Shown here in pieces: positions 43,393 through 51,909 of a stretch of DNA of 64,000 bases (its first letter is position 1; each line of letters opens with the position of its first letter). Location of the stretch: NCBI GenBank assembly GCA_002425185.1, contig DILT01000019.1, forward strand, positions 340,412-404,411, given 5' to 3'. The translations under genes and the position numbers were made by a program. The notes beneath the pieces were generated by a model. That model saw nothing but the letters and a program-made list of their open reading frames with translations. It was not told where the DNA came from and did no database searches. Origin of the DNA: Flammeovirgaceae bacterium UBA5585. GTDB taxonomy: Bacteria > Bacteroidota > Bacteroidia > Cytophagales > Cyclobacteriaceae.

Positions 43393-44280
43393 TCATGCTG
43401 CTTCAATTTTCACGGAAGTCATCGTTAAAGCACCCGCCACTGGCTTGTCGTTGAATAAACTCACTTTATCAGTCTTGTCCTTTAAGGCCATTGTATACAA
43501 CAGCGGCAGGTAATGCTCTGGCGATGGTATGGCCAGACTATAAGCTTTGCCATGCGAGGAGTAATTAATGAGCGATTGATGATCATCATTTAAAATAAAT
43601 TGCTTCATCTTATCACTTGCTTCCAGCGCCCAATCGTGAGCGTATACTTTATTTAGATTTTGCCACGAAACTAACCCCAGGTTATGCACCATGTTACCGC
43701 TGCCAATAATCAATACACCCTTCTCACGCAACGCTGCCAGTTCTTTAGCCAGCTCATAGTGATACTGTGGTGTCTGATAATAATCAAGGCTTACTTGTAT
43801 AACCGGCACATCCGCATTCGGGTATAAATGCTTGATCACACTCCATGCCCCATGGTCCAGTCCCCATTTATCGTCCAGTTGTACTTCAGTTTTTTTAATA
43901 ATCGACTTCGTTTCTTTCGCCAATTCCGGACTTCCCGGTGCAGGATATTGCACGTCAAACAAGGCTTTTGGAAAGCCACCAAAATCATGAATGGTCACTG
44001 GGTTTTCCATGGCAGTCACGAACGTTCCGCGTGTTTCCCAATGTGCCGATACACATAGTATTGCATTGGGTTTAGGTATATCCTTCGCTACGTTTCTGAA
44101 TCCGGTTACAAATTCATTTTCTTCAATGGCATTCATCGGGCTGCCATGGCCCAGAAACAGCACGGGCATCTTGTCCGTGCTGCTCAGGGGTACTGTCATC
44201 TTGTTTAATTCTTTCAGTTTCATTGCTCCTCCGGTTAAGGGTAGTAAAGCCAGTGTTTGAAGAAATGTTTTTCGGTTCAT
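43393..44280 (-). CDS. LigB-family extradiol dioxygenase (4,5-DOPA dioxygenase, YgiD-like)
   Basis: 295 residues. LFLGHGSPMNAIEENEF, LCVSAHWETRG, DFGGFPKALF and GSGNMVHNLGL give the metal-site histidines of the YgiD/DOPA-dioxygenase group. An N-terminal stretch NRKTFLQTLALLPLTGGA resembles a signal peptide, which is unusual for YgiD and suggests export. It is the last of four co-oriented genes (doxX, SDR, SnoaL-like, this) separated by 18, 29 and 23 bp, probably driven by the promoter at 46173-46238. Confidence 0.85.
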   Translation of the reverse strand: MNRKTFLQTLALLPLTGGAMKLKELNKMTVPLSSTDKMPVLFLGHGSPMNAIEENEFVTGFRNVAKDIPKPNAILCVSAHWETRGTFVTAMENPVTIHDFGGFPKALFDVQYPAPGSPELAKETKSIIKKTEVQLDDKWGLDHGAWSVIKHLYPNADVPVIQVSLDYYQTPQYHYELAKELAALREKGVLIIGSGNMVHNLGLVSWQNLNKVYAHDWALEASDKMKQFILNDDHQSLINYSSHGKAYSLAIPSPEHYLPLLYTMALKDKTDKVSLFNDKPVAGALTMTSVKIEAA

Positions 44281-44303
44281 CGCCAGAATAAAGGTAACCT
44301 AAG

Positions 44304-44888
44304 TTATTTCGCTAAACCAATCTGTTTCATAAACGACTGGTTATCCCAGAACAAATATTCTTCAGTCATCTTTCCATCTGGCCCCCAATGAGCAATGGTG
44401 GCCATGCTGAGTTTAAATTTCATTCCGGTAGGAGGAATGGTTTTTCCATTACCAATGGGCATAGGCTTTGAAAACGTTCCTTCCATTACACCGATTACGG
44501 CTGTCCAGTCGCCACTGCCGAATTTTACCGGGTGTTGCTCAATTTTTGTATCGGGTGCAAACACAAACATGGGTGTGAGCATGTCAATGTGCTGTGGGTA
44601 TAACCCCTCGGTGACAAATCCGTCAGGATAGTATACTTTTATATTATCGGCATGGTTATGTTTGAACATATCCCATTTCTGATGGCTGTAGTATTCGTAA
44701 TCAAGCGTATCGAATTTCAGCAGACGTTGCTCTGTTAGCGCTTTTTCATCTGTGAACTTTTTTAGTTCATTCTGCAAGGAGTCAACTTTTGCCTGAAGCT
44801 CCGATGAGTTGTTTGTACAACTTGTGAAGGTTGCGAGAATTGCAACAAAAACGATCGCTGCAACTGGGGTAAGTGATTTTGTTTTCAT
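44304..44888 (-). CDS. SnoaL/NTF2-like lipoprotein
   Basis: 194 residues with a lipoprotein signal (FVAILATFTSC, Cys24), a short coiled-coil spacer (SELQAKVDSLQNELKKF) and an NTF2-like domain (HNHADNIKVYYPDGFV; GPDGKMTEEYLFWDNQSF). Similar domains occur in ester cyclases and in small ligand-binding proteins. It sits third in a four-gene group. The function is not predicted beyond an envelope location. Confidence 0.75.
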   Translation of the reverse strand: MKTKSLTPVAAIVFVAILATFTSCTNNSSELQAKVDSLQNELKKFTDEKALTEQRLLKFDTLDYEYYSHQKWDMFKHNHADNIKVYYPDGFVTEGLYPQHIDMLTPMFVFAPDTKIEQHPVKFGSGDWTAVIGVMEGTFSKPMPIGNGKTIPPTGMKFKLSMATIAHWGPDGKMTEEYLFWDNQSFMKQIGLAK

Positions 44889-44917
44889 TTAAGTTGGTTT
44901 AATTGTTTTAAAATATT

Positions 44918-45673
44918 TTAAACTGCTAAGTATCCACCATCAACCGGATAGTAAGATGCTGTAATAAAGGATGCTTTGTCAGATGCCAGGAACAATGCCA
45001 ATTCAGCTACTTCCTGTGCTTTTCCTAATCTGCCGATCGGGTGCTTTTGTTCAAGTAAAGATATACCTTCTTTCCCCATTGTTTCTTCATTGACCAAACC
45101 AGTATAAATAAAGCCAGGGCCAATGGCGTTCACTCTTATGTTTTTCTTGGCGTAATCAATGCCAGCCGTTTTTGTAAGTCCAACCACACCGTGTTTAGAT
45201 GCTACATAGGCAACTGAGTTCTCGAATCCAGCCTGTCCTAAAATTGAAGCAATGTTAACCACACTGCCAGAGCCAGCTTTCACCATTTCAGGCAATTGGT
45301 AACGCAAGCCGTAGAATACTCCTGAAAGGTTTATGTCAATCACTTTCTGCCATCCATCTATAGGATATTCCCCCGTTGGCACAGATGGACCACCAATGCC
45401 AGCATTGTTTACAGCAATATTCAGTTTACCAAAAGCCTTCACTGTTTCTTTTACTAAGTTCTCGTGATCGACTGCCTTGCCCGTATCTGCTTTTACAAAG
45501 ATAGCCTCACCTCCGGCCTTCTTTATTTCTTCTACAACGCGCTTTCCGCTTTGTTCTGAAATATCACTCACCACAACCTTTGCACCTTCTGAGGCGAAAA
45601 GTTTTGCGGTGGCTTCACCAATTCCAGAGCCTGCTCCGGTAATGATGGCTACTTTGTTCTCTAAGGTTTTCAT
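44918..45673 (-). CDS. Short-chain dehydrogenase/reductase
   Basis: 251 residues. Classical SDR: TGAGSGIGEA cofactor motif at residue 12, NNAGIGGPS, Ser in VNIASILGQ, Tyr-Lys in YVASKHGVVG. It ends YPVDGGYLAV. It is probably NAD(P)H-dependent with an unknown alcohol/ketone substrate. Second gene of the group beginning with doxX, and a relative of the SDR at 47260. Confidence 0.88.
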   Translation of the reverse strand: MKTLENKVAIITGAGSGIGEATAKLFASEGAKVVVSDISEQSGKRVVEEIKKAGGEAIFVKADTGKAVDHENLVKETVKAFGKLNIAVNNAGIGGPSVPTGEYPIDGWQKVIDINLSGVFYGLRYQLPEMVKAGSGSVVNIASILGQAGFENSVAYVASKHGVVGLTKTAGIDYAKKNIRVNAIGPGFIYTGLVNEETMGKEGISLLEQKHPIGRLGKAQEVAELALFLASDKASFITASYYPVDGGYLAV

Positions 45674-45691
45674 TTTTTTATGTGTTAAAGA

Positions 45692-46147
45692 TTATAGTTG
45701 AAATACGCTTCCTTTTGTGCGAACCGGATTTAAGTTTCGCTTTGCAATTATATTATCCAGTGAATACTTACCTGCTCCTGAAATCAACAGGAATGTGAAG
45801 CCAAGCAAATAAATCACCGCCATTTCTTTTGTTGAGAAAGGATCGGCTGCATGAATATAGAAGGCTGCAACAGCCATTGTAATAATAATGGGAATGGTCG
45901 CGAAACGCGTCCCTAATCCAACCAGAATCAGAATGGCACAGAATACTTCAGCAAAAACAGTAAGCGCAAGCGAAAGGGATTGACTCATTCCGAATACACT
46001 GGCAAACACTATGGGTTCGTCTGCAAAGAACTTCGCTAGTTTTGGCAATCCATGTGTAAGCATTAATAGCGCAATGCTAACGCGAATAAATAATAAAGCT
46101 GCATCGGTATTGCCAAGTTGCAGCGACTTGTTGAATAGTGTTTTCAT
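45692..46147 (-). CDS. DoxX-family membrane protein
   Basis: 151 residues with four hydrophobic helices. LLFIRVSIALLMLTHGLPKL is the typical first helix and LLISGAGKYSLDNII the typical last. DoxX-like proteins are small inner-membrane components often near redox genes; the biochemical role is mostly unknown. First gene downstream of the composite promoter at 46173-46238. Confidence 0.85.
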   Translation of the reverse strand: MKTLFNKSLQLGNTDAALLFIRVSIALLMLTHGLPKLAKFFADEPIVFASVFGMSQSLSLALTVFAEVFCAILILVGLGTRFATIPIIITMAVAAFYIHAADPFSTKEMAVIYLLGFTFLLISGAGKYSLDNIIAKRNLNPVRTKGSVFQL

Positions 46148-46172
46148 TTTTTTGTGTTCTAATTTTATAAGA

Positions 46173-46238
46173 CAAAGCTACTTCTTCGATTTACTGTGGG
46201 CATTGATTTGCAATAAGAAAGCAGTTGATGTAGATCAA
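46173..46238 (-). promoter_or_regulatory. Composite promoter C with FNR/CRP-like box (doxX group)
   Basis: In gene direction: box TTGATCTACATCAA (46238-46225), CTTTCTTAT (46221-46213), ATCAATG (46207-46201), exactly 20 bp, then -7 TAGCTTTG (46180-46173). Spacing is base-for-base the same as at 48711-48776 and 49473-49538. The box centre lies 58.5 bp from the end of the -7 element, a class I activator-like position. Confidence 0.8.
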
Positions 46239-46246
46239 CTCTTGGA

Positions 46247-47185
46247 TCATCTGATGTTGATTGATTCTTGCATCTTCAAAAGCCACATTGCCCCATTTTT
46301 AGTTGTGTGCTTTTCCAATTTACCTTTCGCTTTCAAGTCGTCCAATAATGCCTCGGTTTTATTTCTAGGTGTTCCTGACAATTCAGAATATTCTTTGGCC
46401 GTGAGTGTGGGATACTTGCTAAATAATGCTTCCCAACTCTTGTTGTATTCAATTTTTTTAGCAGATGAGGCCATTTTTAGAACAGCATTTTCAAATACTG
46501 AATAGGGTTTTGAACCGTAAACAAATTCTCTTTTGCCATTCTTGTCCATGAAAAACAGAGAAGGAAAACCTCTTACGCCAAGCTCTTTGCCCAGTTTTAA
46601 ATCTTCGTTGAATAGCTCTTTTGCGCTGCTTTCATAGTCGGCTTTAAACTGCTTCAGATTCAAGCCCACATTTTTGGCTGCCGTTTCCAGGTGTTCCCAC
46701 TTGGTAATGTTTTTCTTTTGTAGGAAAACCATTTCTCTAATCGCACGCAGAAATGAACTTGCTTTGTCGTTATCCTGTAATTGCGCTGCTTTGAAGGCAA
46801 TGGATGGCGGATAAGAAGAATGCAATGGGTCTTCCAACCAAACATCTCCATCTATTGGCATATCATAATGCACACTCACTTCATCCCAGTGATGCGCTAC
46901 ATCGGAAGGTTTGTTGATACTGCCACTGTTGTAAGACCAGTCCGGCAACAAGCCACCCATACGATACTCGATTTCAACGGAATCACCATATTCCAATTTC
47001 AACTTTCGCAATTGCGGCTCTATTCCCCAACACGATGAACAAATTGGGTCAGTAAAATAAATGACTTTAATGGGTTTCTCTGCGGCTTGAATATTCTCAT
47101 GACCAGTTGGGCCTACTTTATCTACAGGTATTCCACACATACCCGTTTCAATGTCGCATAAAAGCGGATTATTTTGTGCTTGCAT
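46247..47185 (-). CDS. DsbA-family thioredoxin-fold protein with C-terminal extension
   Basis: 312 residues, no signal peptide. Thioredoxin-fold redox motif CSSC lies in YFTDPICSSCWGIEPQ near residue 51, and the cis-Pro region is VRGFPSLFF. This matches cytosolic FrnE/SpxH-like DsbA relatives. After about residue 240 a short domain (TLTAKEYSELSGTPRNKTEA; GKLEKHTTKNGAMWLL) looks like a winged helix, an unusual addition. It may sense thiol stress. It is monocistronic, with a strong hairpin upstream. Confidence 0.8.
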   Translation of the reverse strand: MQAQNNPLLCDIETGMCGIPVDKVGPTGHENIQAAEKPIKVIYFTDPICSSCWGIEPQLRKLKLEYGDSVEIEYRMGGLLPDWSYNSGSINKPSDVAHHWDEVSVHYDMPIDGDVWLEDPLHSSYPPSIAFKAAQLQDNDKASSFLRAIREMVFLQKKNITKWEHLETAAKNVGLNLKQFKADYESSAKELFNEDLKLGKELGVRGFPSLFFMDKNGKREFVYGSKPYSVFENAVLKMASSAKKIEYNKSWEALFSKYPTLTAKEYSELSGTPRNKTEALLDDLKAKGKLEKHTTKNGAMWLLKMQESINIR

Positions 47186-47206
47186 TTTAATGTTTATTTA
47201 AAATAG

Positions 47207-47250
47207 CTATCTGGCAGTGTCACTACCAATGTGATGACACTGCCAGATAG
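47207..47250 (-). terminator. 16-bp perfect inverted repeat after the SDR gene
   Basis: CTATCTGGCAGTGTCA (47207-47222) and its exact reverse complement (47235-47250) around 12 bp. It begins 10 bp after the stop of the 47260 gene and is followed on the minus strand by CTATTTTAAA, so it is a plausible terminator. It could also be an operator for the DsbA-family gene whose ATG is 22 bp further. Confidence 0.6.
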
Positions 47251-47259
47251 TTTCTTATT

Positions 47260-48048
47260 CTATGAGTTACCGTAAATGTTAGATTCACCTCCATCAATGG
47301 CAATAGTTTGTCCGCTTACATAGGAAGCATCTTCGCTGAGTAAGAAGGCAACTAACTTCGCTACTTCGTGAGGAAGACCTAATCGCTTAGTCGGGTTTCG
47401 TTGTGCATACTCCGACTCTGCTTTTTTCGGATCAGCAGGATTAACTTGTTTGAATGCCTCAGCCACCATAGGCGTTAGAATAGCTCCTGGTGCAATGGCG
47501 TTCGTTGTTATGCCATCACGGCCATGCTCCAGGGCTGCATTGTTTGTCATACCACTTACAGCATGTTTGGTAGCAACATATGCGATCTGGTTTTGAACAC
47601 CACGTATGCCACCTACGGAAGCTACGTTTACGATGCGGCCATACTTTTGTTTTTGCATTACAGGGATAACGTACCGCATTCCGTAATACACCCCCATCAG
47701 GTTAATGTCAACTACCTTCTTGAAGACATTGATATCGTATTCTGTCATCGGTGCTTGCTTGCCCTCAATGCCTGCGTTGTTATAAAGACCGTCAATTCTG
47801 CCAAAGGCCTTCACGGCTGCATCCACATACTTCTTTACGTCTTCCTCTTTTGAAGCATCCCCTACTACGGTTATGATCTTTGCAGAAGGGAATTCTATCG
47901 AGAGTTCTTTCTGTGCATCCGTTAGCGATTTTTCATTGAAATCAACCAAAGTAAGGTTTGCACCCTGACCGGCCAATTCTTTTGCTGCTGCTAAACCGAG
48001 ACCCATTGCAGCTCCGGTTATAATGATGGATTTACTTTTTAAGCTCAT
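47260..48048 (-). CDS. Short-chain dehydrogenase/reductase
   Basis: 262 residues. SDR motifs TGAAMGLGLA, NNAGIEGKQ, Ser in VNVASVGGI, Tyr-Lys in YVATKHAVSG, and C-terminal GQTIAIDGGESN. Substrate unknown. It follows the YceI gene by 57 bp with no separate promoter seen, so it is probably read from the promoter at 48711-48776. Confidence 0.88.
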   Translation of the reverse strand: MSLKSKSIIITGAAMGLGLAAAKELAGQGANLTLVDFNEKSLTDAQKELSIEFPSAKIITVVGDASKEEDVKKYVDAAVKAFGRIDGLYNNAGIEGKQAPMTEYDINVFKKVVDINLMGVYYGMRYVIPVMQKQKYGRIVNVASVGGIRGVQNQIAYVATKHAVSGMTNNAALEHGRDGITTNAIAPGAILTPMVAEAFKQVNPADPKKAESEYAQRNPTKRLGLPHEVAKLVAFLLSEDASYVSGQTIAIDGGESNIYGNS

Positions 48049-48105
48049 AACAATTGTTTTTAATGTTTTATGATTTTTCGAATAAACTCGGAAGGAGCAG
48101 GCTAC

Positions 48106-48663
48106 TTAAGCCTGCTTTACAAACTGCACTTCTGCACTAATTTTAACTTCTTCACTTACTAACACTCCACCTGTTTCCAGGGCTGCGTTCCAGTTCAGCC
48201 CAAAATCTTTACGATTGATTTTTCCCTCGAGTGAAAATCCTACTTTTTCGTTACCCCACGGATCTTTGTTGATGCCGCCAAATTCTACATCGAGTTCTAC
48301 TTCTTTGCTCACACCCTTAATGGTAAGAGTGCCGGTGAGTTTGTACTCATCATCATCTTCTTTTTTAAATGACTTACCCTGGAATGAAAGTGTTGGATAG
48401 TTTTCAACATCAAAGAAATCTGCGCTCTTCAGGTGGCCGTCACGCTTGTCTTCATTGGTGAAAATTGAAGCTGCATCGATGGTCACATCAATAGAGGACT
48501 TTGTAAAATCTGTTCCATCCGATACAATGCTGGCATCAAACTTTCTGAACTCACCTTTTACATTGGTGATCATCATGTGGCGAACTTTAAACGCCAATTC
48601 ACTGTGGGTTGGGTCTAAAGCCCATTTTGCTTTTGCTGAGGTTTTTACTGCTGTCGTTTCCAT
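48106..48663 (-). CDS. YceI-family lipid-binding protein
   Basis: 185 residues. The YceI lipocalin-like pattern is clear: WALDPTHSELAFKVRHMMI, VKGEFRKFDASI, DGHLKSADFFDVENYPTL and GFSLEGKINRKDFGLNW. Family members bind isoprenoid or amphiphilic molecules. No signal peptide is present, so this copy is probably cytoplasmic, as in many Bacteroidota. It is the first gene of promoter B. Confidence 0.92.
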   Translation of the reverse strand: METTAVKTSAKAKWALDPTHSELAFKVRHMMITNVKGEFRKFDASIVSDGTDFTKSSIDVTIDAASIFTNEDKRDGHLKSADFFDVENYPTLSFQGKSFKKEDDDEYKLTGTLTIKGVSKEVELDVEFGGINKDPWGNEKVGFSLEGKINRKDFGLNWNAALETGGVLVSEEVKISAEVQFVKQA

Positions 48664-48710
48664 ATTTGTGTTTTTGAATTTTTAGTTTTAATTATTTCAT
48701 TTTGTTGGTA

Positions 48711-48776
48711 CAAAGCTATTGTATGAAGTCGCCTGCGTCATTGATACCGGATAAGAAAGAACTTGATCCAGATCAA
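48711..48776 (-). promoter_or_regulatory. Composite promoter B with FNR/CRP-like box (yceI-SDR)
   Basis: In gene direction: box TTGATCTGGATCAA (48776-48763), CTTTCTTAT (48759-48751), ATCAATG (48745-48739), 20 bp, -7 TAGCTTTG (48718-48711). Identical spacing to promoters A and C. It lies 9 bp after the stop of the preceding gene. Confidence 0.8.
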
Positions 48777-48784
48777 GCGCTTAT

Positions 48785-49450
48785 TCAGTTGTGAAGAATC
48801 TTCCAACCTGCTAACCAGTTGTAGCTGTTGTTCATAGTGTACCGGATCCGCAGCAACTGCATGCGTTCCAGCGTACGGCTCACGCTCAGATCACCGGCTA
48901 TAATCGGATTGAAGCCAGCCGATTTCACCACTTCCGATACTGTTTTCACCGCGTCTCCATTATTACCCGCAATGAAGACATCAGCTGTTTTTTCGTCTAT
49001 CACGGACGATATAAAGTCGGCTGCAAAAGTCGTGTTGAATGTTTTTACCACCTTCGAGTTAGGCAGAAGCTTTTGTAGTTCTTCTGCAGCACTGGTATCG
49101 GATGAAGTAATCAGCTGACGGTATGCGCTGTTGAGCGGATTGGAGATGCTGATCACAATTTTTCCAGTAGCCACCTCGCGGATTTTTTCCGCTACTTCCT
49201 TTTCGGCATCATTCTGAGTGGCCACAATAATGATGTCGGCTTCCCAGGATGCCTCCCGTGCACAACTGATCGAATAGATCTCCGTGCCGGTGTTTGGTTC
49301 CTTCAATTGTGAATACAGTTGTGCCAGCTCGTCAGTATCATTCGACATGAGCAGCAACCGATAGGAGCCTGGTTTAGAAAGGCTCTTTGCTATAGCAGAG
49401 CCCATGTTTCCGGTGGCCCCGATAATTGCAATAGTATTTATTGTTGCCAT
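48785..49450 (-). CDS. NAD(P)-binding F420-reductase-like oxidoreductase
   Basis: 221 residues. Rossmann motif IAIIGATGNMGSAI at the N-terminus, SNDTDELAQLYSQL, IIIVATQNDAEKEV, and VVKTFNTTFAADF, characteristic of the NADPH:F420-oxidoreductase-like family. Bacteroidota do not make F420, so the acceptor is probably another flavin or carbonyl compound. Transcribed from composite promoter A; only gene in that unit. Confidence 0.82.
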   Translation of the reverse strand: MATINTIAIIGATGNMGSAIAKSLSKPGSYRLLLMSNDTDELAQLYSQLKEPNTGTEIYSISCAREASWEADIIIVATQNDAEKEVAEKIREVATGKIVISISNPLNSAYRQLITSSDTSAAEELQKLLPNSKVVKTFNTTFAADFISSVIDEKTADVFIAGNNGDAVKTVSEVVKSAGFNPIIAGDLSVSRTLERMQLLRIRYTMNNSYNWLAGWKILHN

Positions 49451-49472
49451 AATTTCGTCTTGCTGGATGAAA

Positions 49473-49538
49473 CAAAATTAGGACGGCTACCCCGCGCAGG
49501 CATTGATGTGAGATAAGAAAGTACTTGATGCAGATCAA
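49473..49538 (-). promoter_or_regulatory. Composite promoter A with FNR/CRP-like box (F420-reductase-like gene)
   Basis: In gene direction: box TTGATCTGCATCAA (49538-49525), CTTTCTTAT (49521-49513), ATCAATG (49507-49501), 20 bp, -7 TAATTTTG (49480-49473). Same layout as B and C. It lies between the 3' end of the Crp/Fnr-type gene and this oxidoreductase. Confidence 0.8.
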
Positions 49539-49573
49539 GCACTTTCATGCACCTTTTAAGAAAATTCGGGCAA

Positions 49574-50155
49574 TTACTTTTTGTTCGACACCTGTTTTCT
49601 GATCCGGCTCAGCGTTTCAGGTGTAATACTCAAATAGGATGCTATGTGTTGTTGTGATGCCCGGTTCATAATGTCCGGAGCAACTTCCATAAGTTTCAGG
49701 TATTTTTCTTCAGCCGACAAACTCATGTAAGCAACTACTCTTCGCTGAAGGGCTATAATATTATTCTGCATGAGCAACCGGAAGTACCGCTCCATACCCG
49801 GTACCTGATGCATCAGGTCGTCCATTGCTTGCGTGCCCAAATTCAATACTTCCGAGTCCTCCAAGGCTTCGATGTTGTACAGGGCTTCTTTCCCTGAGAG
49901 GAAACTAGCCATATCCGAAATCCATGAGCCTTCAACAGCAAACTGCACGACATGTTCATGCCCCTCGTCATCAACGGTAAACGATCGAAGCATTCCCTTC
50001 TCCACAAAGGTGATGTACTGGCAAACATCACCTGCATTTAAAATATACTGGCGTTTACGGATTTTCTTAGGAATAAAGAATTGCTTCAATTTATTCATTG
50101 CTGTTTCATTCAGCGCAATCTTACTTCCAATACTGCTTAACAGTCGTTCGTGCAT
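49574..50155 (-). CDS. Crp/Fnr-family transcription regulator
   Basis: 193 residues from the ATG at 50155; the frame runs further upstream but MHERLLSSIG is the usual start. Cyclic-nucleotide-binding fold: QYILNAGDVCQYITFVEKG and VQFAVEGSWISDMASFLSG. C-terminal helix-turn-helix: QQHIASYLSITPETLSRIR. Only one cysteine is visible, so it has no FNR-type iron-sulfur cluster; the cAMP-contacting Arg is also not evident. It is the natural candidate to bind the three TTGAT-N4-ATCAA boxes beside it. Confidence 0.9.
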   Translation of the reverse strand: MHERLLSSIGSKIALNETAMNKLKQFFIPKKIRKRQYILNAGDVCQYITFVEKGMLRSFTVDDEGHEHVVQFAVEGSWISDMASFLSGKEALYNIEALEDSEVLNLGTQAMDDLMHQVPGMERYFRLLMQNNIIALQRRVVAYMSLSAEEKYLKLMEVAPDIMNRASQQHIASYLSITPETLSRIRKQVSNKK

Positions 50156-50233
50156 TCTAATTGATTGAATTTTAAAAAATGAATATAGCTTATGTAGGTG
50201 AATAATTCTAGCCGTTCGATACAAAAAGGAGCA

Positions 50234-51502
50234 TTAAAGGCGCTTGCGAAAAGCAAGCGCGGCCATAGTCAGCACCAAAACAGCACTTACCCAAAGTAAT
50301 CCGGTAAAATAACTTACCGAAATAATTCCCAACGCTTGTAAAGCTTTATCAACCTGGTTCAATCCAATAAGCACTACGCTGCCAAAAATCAGCAACAATA
50401 CAATATTAAAAAACCATCCATTAGCATGCGTATCATGCATTAACTTCTTGTGGTTACTCAGCAGGATGAGCAACGCCACCAGCAACGGCAAAATCAATCC
50501 GTTTAATGCTTGCACCGCTAAAATTACCGGTATGGGTTTCACACCACTGATACCGAATAAAAAGCCAATCAACAACACGGCACCCCACACCCACCGCAGC
50601 CTGCGATGATCGTTCCAACCAAAAATGGTTGAGGCAATAATGGAGGATGCAAAGGGTGCCGTGATGGAAGAAGAAAATCCGGCAGCAAACAAACCAGCGC
50701 CCAGCGCAAGCGAGCCAATAGGCCCAAGTTTTTCACGCAAGGAACCGGCCACTTCCGGAAATGAAGAAAATGCCTGCACCGAAGTGCCCGCTATGAGAAT
50801 GGCCGCGGTAATGAAACCGCCCACCAAAACCGAAACCGTAAGCCCAACGCGCATAAGCGGAATGGTCTTTCCCTTGCTGATGCCTGAGCCTAAAAAAATA
50901 TTGTACGGAACAATGGTGGTGCCAACCAGGCCTAATATCAGCAAGGCGCTTCCGGAAGGAAAGGTTGGTACAACAGCTTGCTTGAGCACATGCACAACCG
51001 AAAATGGTTGTTGCAGGGCGATGATAAAAAAGGCTATGCCCATTAGCCCTACCAATGCCGTCATCAACCATGAAATTACCTGACGTTTATTCGTCCATAG
51101 CACAACAAAAGCAGCTACTACAAGGATCACCGTAAGTATTTTTGTGTTGATTTCGCTGAGAAGGTTTAATCCAGAAACGGCACCGAGAATATTTCCAGCC
51201 TCATACGCTGAACAGCCCAGCATTACCGTAACACCAACCAAAACCATCAACGCTTTTCCCCACGTGTTGCCAAAACACTTTTGAGAGGCCTGTCCGAGAT
51301 TCAATCCGCTGCTGATCACAATACGTGCAGCTGTTTCCTGCAGCACCAAACAACCTAACGTACCCAACACCACTGCCCAAAGCAACTGTAACTGATGAGT
51401 GGCGCCTGCAGTAATGGCGGTAGTAATGGTGCCCGGCCCGATAAACGCAGCTGAGATAACGGAATAGAGGATAACGCTGGAGAGTTTGGAAGGTGGGCGC
51501 AT
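50234..51502 (-). CDS. Divergent NRAMP-family transporter
   Basis: 422 residues from the ATG at 51502, about eleven membrane helices. An ATG 19 codons upstream is possible but adds a poor N-terminus. NRAMP-like order and sequence are clear (SAAFIGPGTITTAI; LGCSAYEAGNILGAVSG; GLVGTTIVPYNIFLG). The metal-binding DPGN of helix 1 is GPGT and the helix-6 MPH is VPY, so the canonical Mn/Fe site is absent. Substrate is therefore uncertain; it may carry a different ion or solute. Confidence 0.8.
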   Translation of the reverse strand: MRPPSKLSSVILYSVISAAFIGPGTITTAITAGATHQLQLLWAVVLGTLGCLVLQETAARIVISSGLNLGQASQKCFGNTWGKALMVLVGVTVMLGCSAYEAGNILGAVSGLNLLSEINTKILTVILVVAAFVVLWTNKRQVISWLMTALVGLMGIAFFIIALQQPFSVVHVLKQAVVPTFPSGSALLILGLVGTTIVPYNIFLGSGISKGKTIPLMRVGLTVSVLVGGFITAAILIAGTSVQAFSSFPEVAGSLREKLGPIGSLALGAGLFAAGFSSSITAPFASSIIASTIFGWNDHRRLRWVWGAVLLIGFLFGISGVKPIPVILAVQALNGLILPLLVALLILLSNHKKLMHDTHANGWFFNIVLLLIFGSVVLIGLNQVDKALQALGIISVSYFTGLLWVSAVLVLTMAALAFRKRL

Positions 51503-51581
51503 GAATAAAAATGAACATAAAACAGATACATATCCAGTTTTTAATTGATTTTTGAACATGTTCTGTTAAAAAGACTCATCT

Positions 51582-51869
51582 ATGTGCGAACATCTAACTA
51601 CGCTTGACAACGAACTTAAAACAAAAGGGATAAAAGAAACCTATCGTGGCCAACCCTGGTCGGATAACTGTCGCGAATGGGTATATTATGACTGCGTGCT
51701 GGATGTTGAAAAATTAAAATCACGTTACAACTTCGATGCTTGTGTAACCGTCAGCCAAAATAACGATCAACGCTCGGGGAGAGAGCTGGGATTCTACTGT
51801 GAACTTTGTTATGATGCCGTGATGGGATTTCATCCGGAAGACGGCCATGGAAAAGTTTATGTAGAATAA
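51582..51869 (+). CDS. Small Cys-containing protein of unknown function
   Basis: 95 residues, acidic, soluble. Five cysteines (MCEH, DNCREW, YDCVLD, DACVT, YCELC), with FYCELCYDAVMGFHPEDGHG near the end. It looks well formed and starts close to the divergent NRAMP gene. No family recognised. Metal or disulfide binding is possible. Confidence 0.6.
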   Translation: MCEHLTTLDNELKTKGIKETYRGQPWSDNCREWVYYDCVLDVEKLKSRYNFDACVTVSQNNDQRSGRELGFYCELCYDAVMGFHPEDGHGKVYVE

Positions 51870-51909
51870 TTCTGTATTATGCTTTACAAACATTTTATCA
51901 CACACCGAC

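Noticed and set aside
46011..46505. 164-codon plus-strand frame
   Set aside because: It runs antisense through the doxX and DsbA-family genes and across composite promoter C, so it is not credible.
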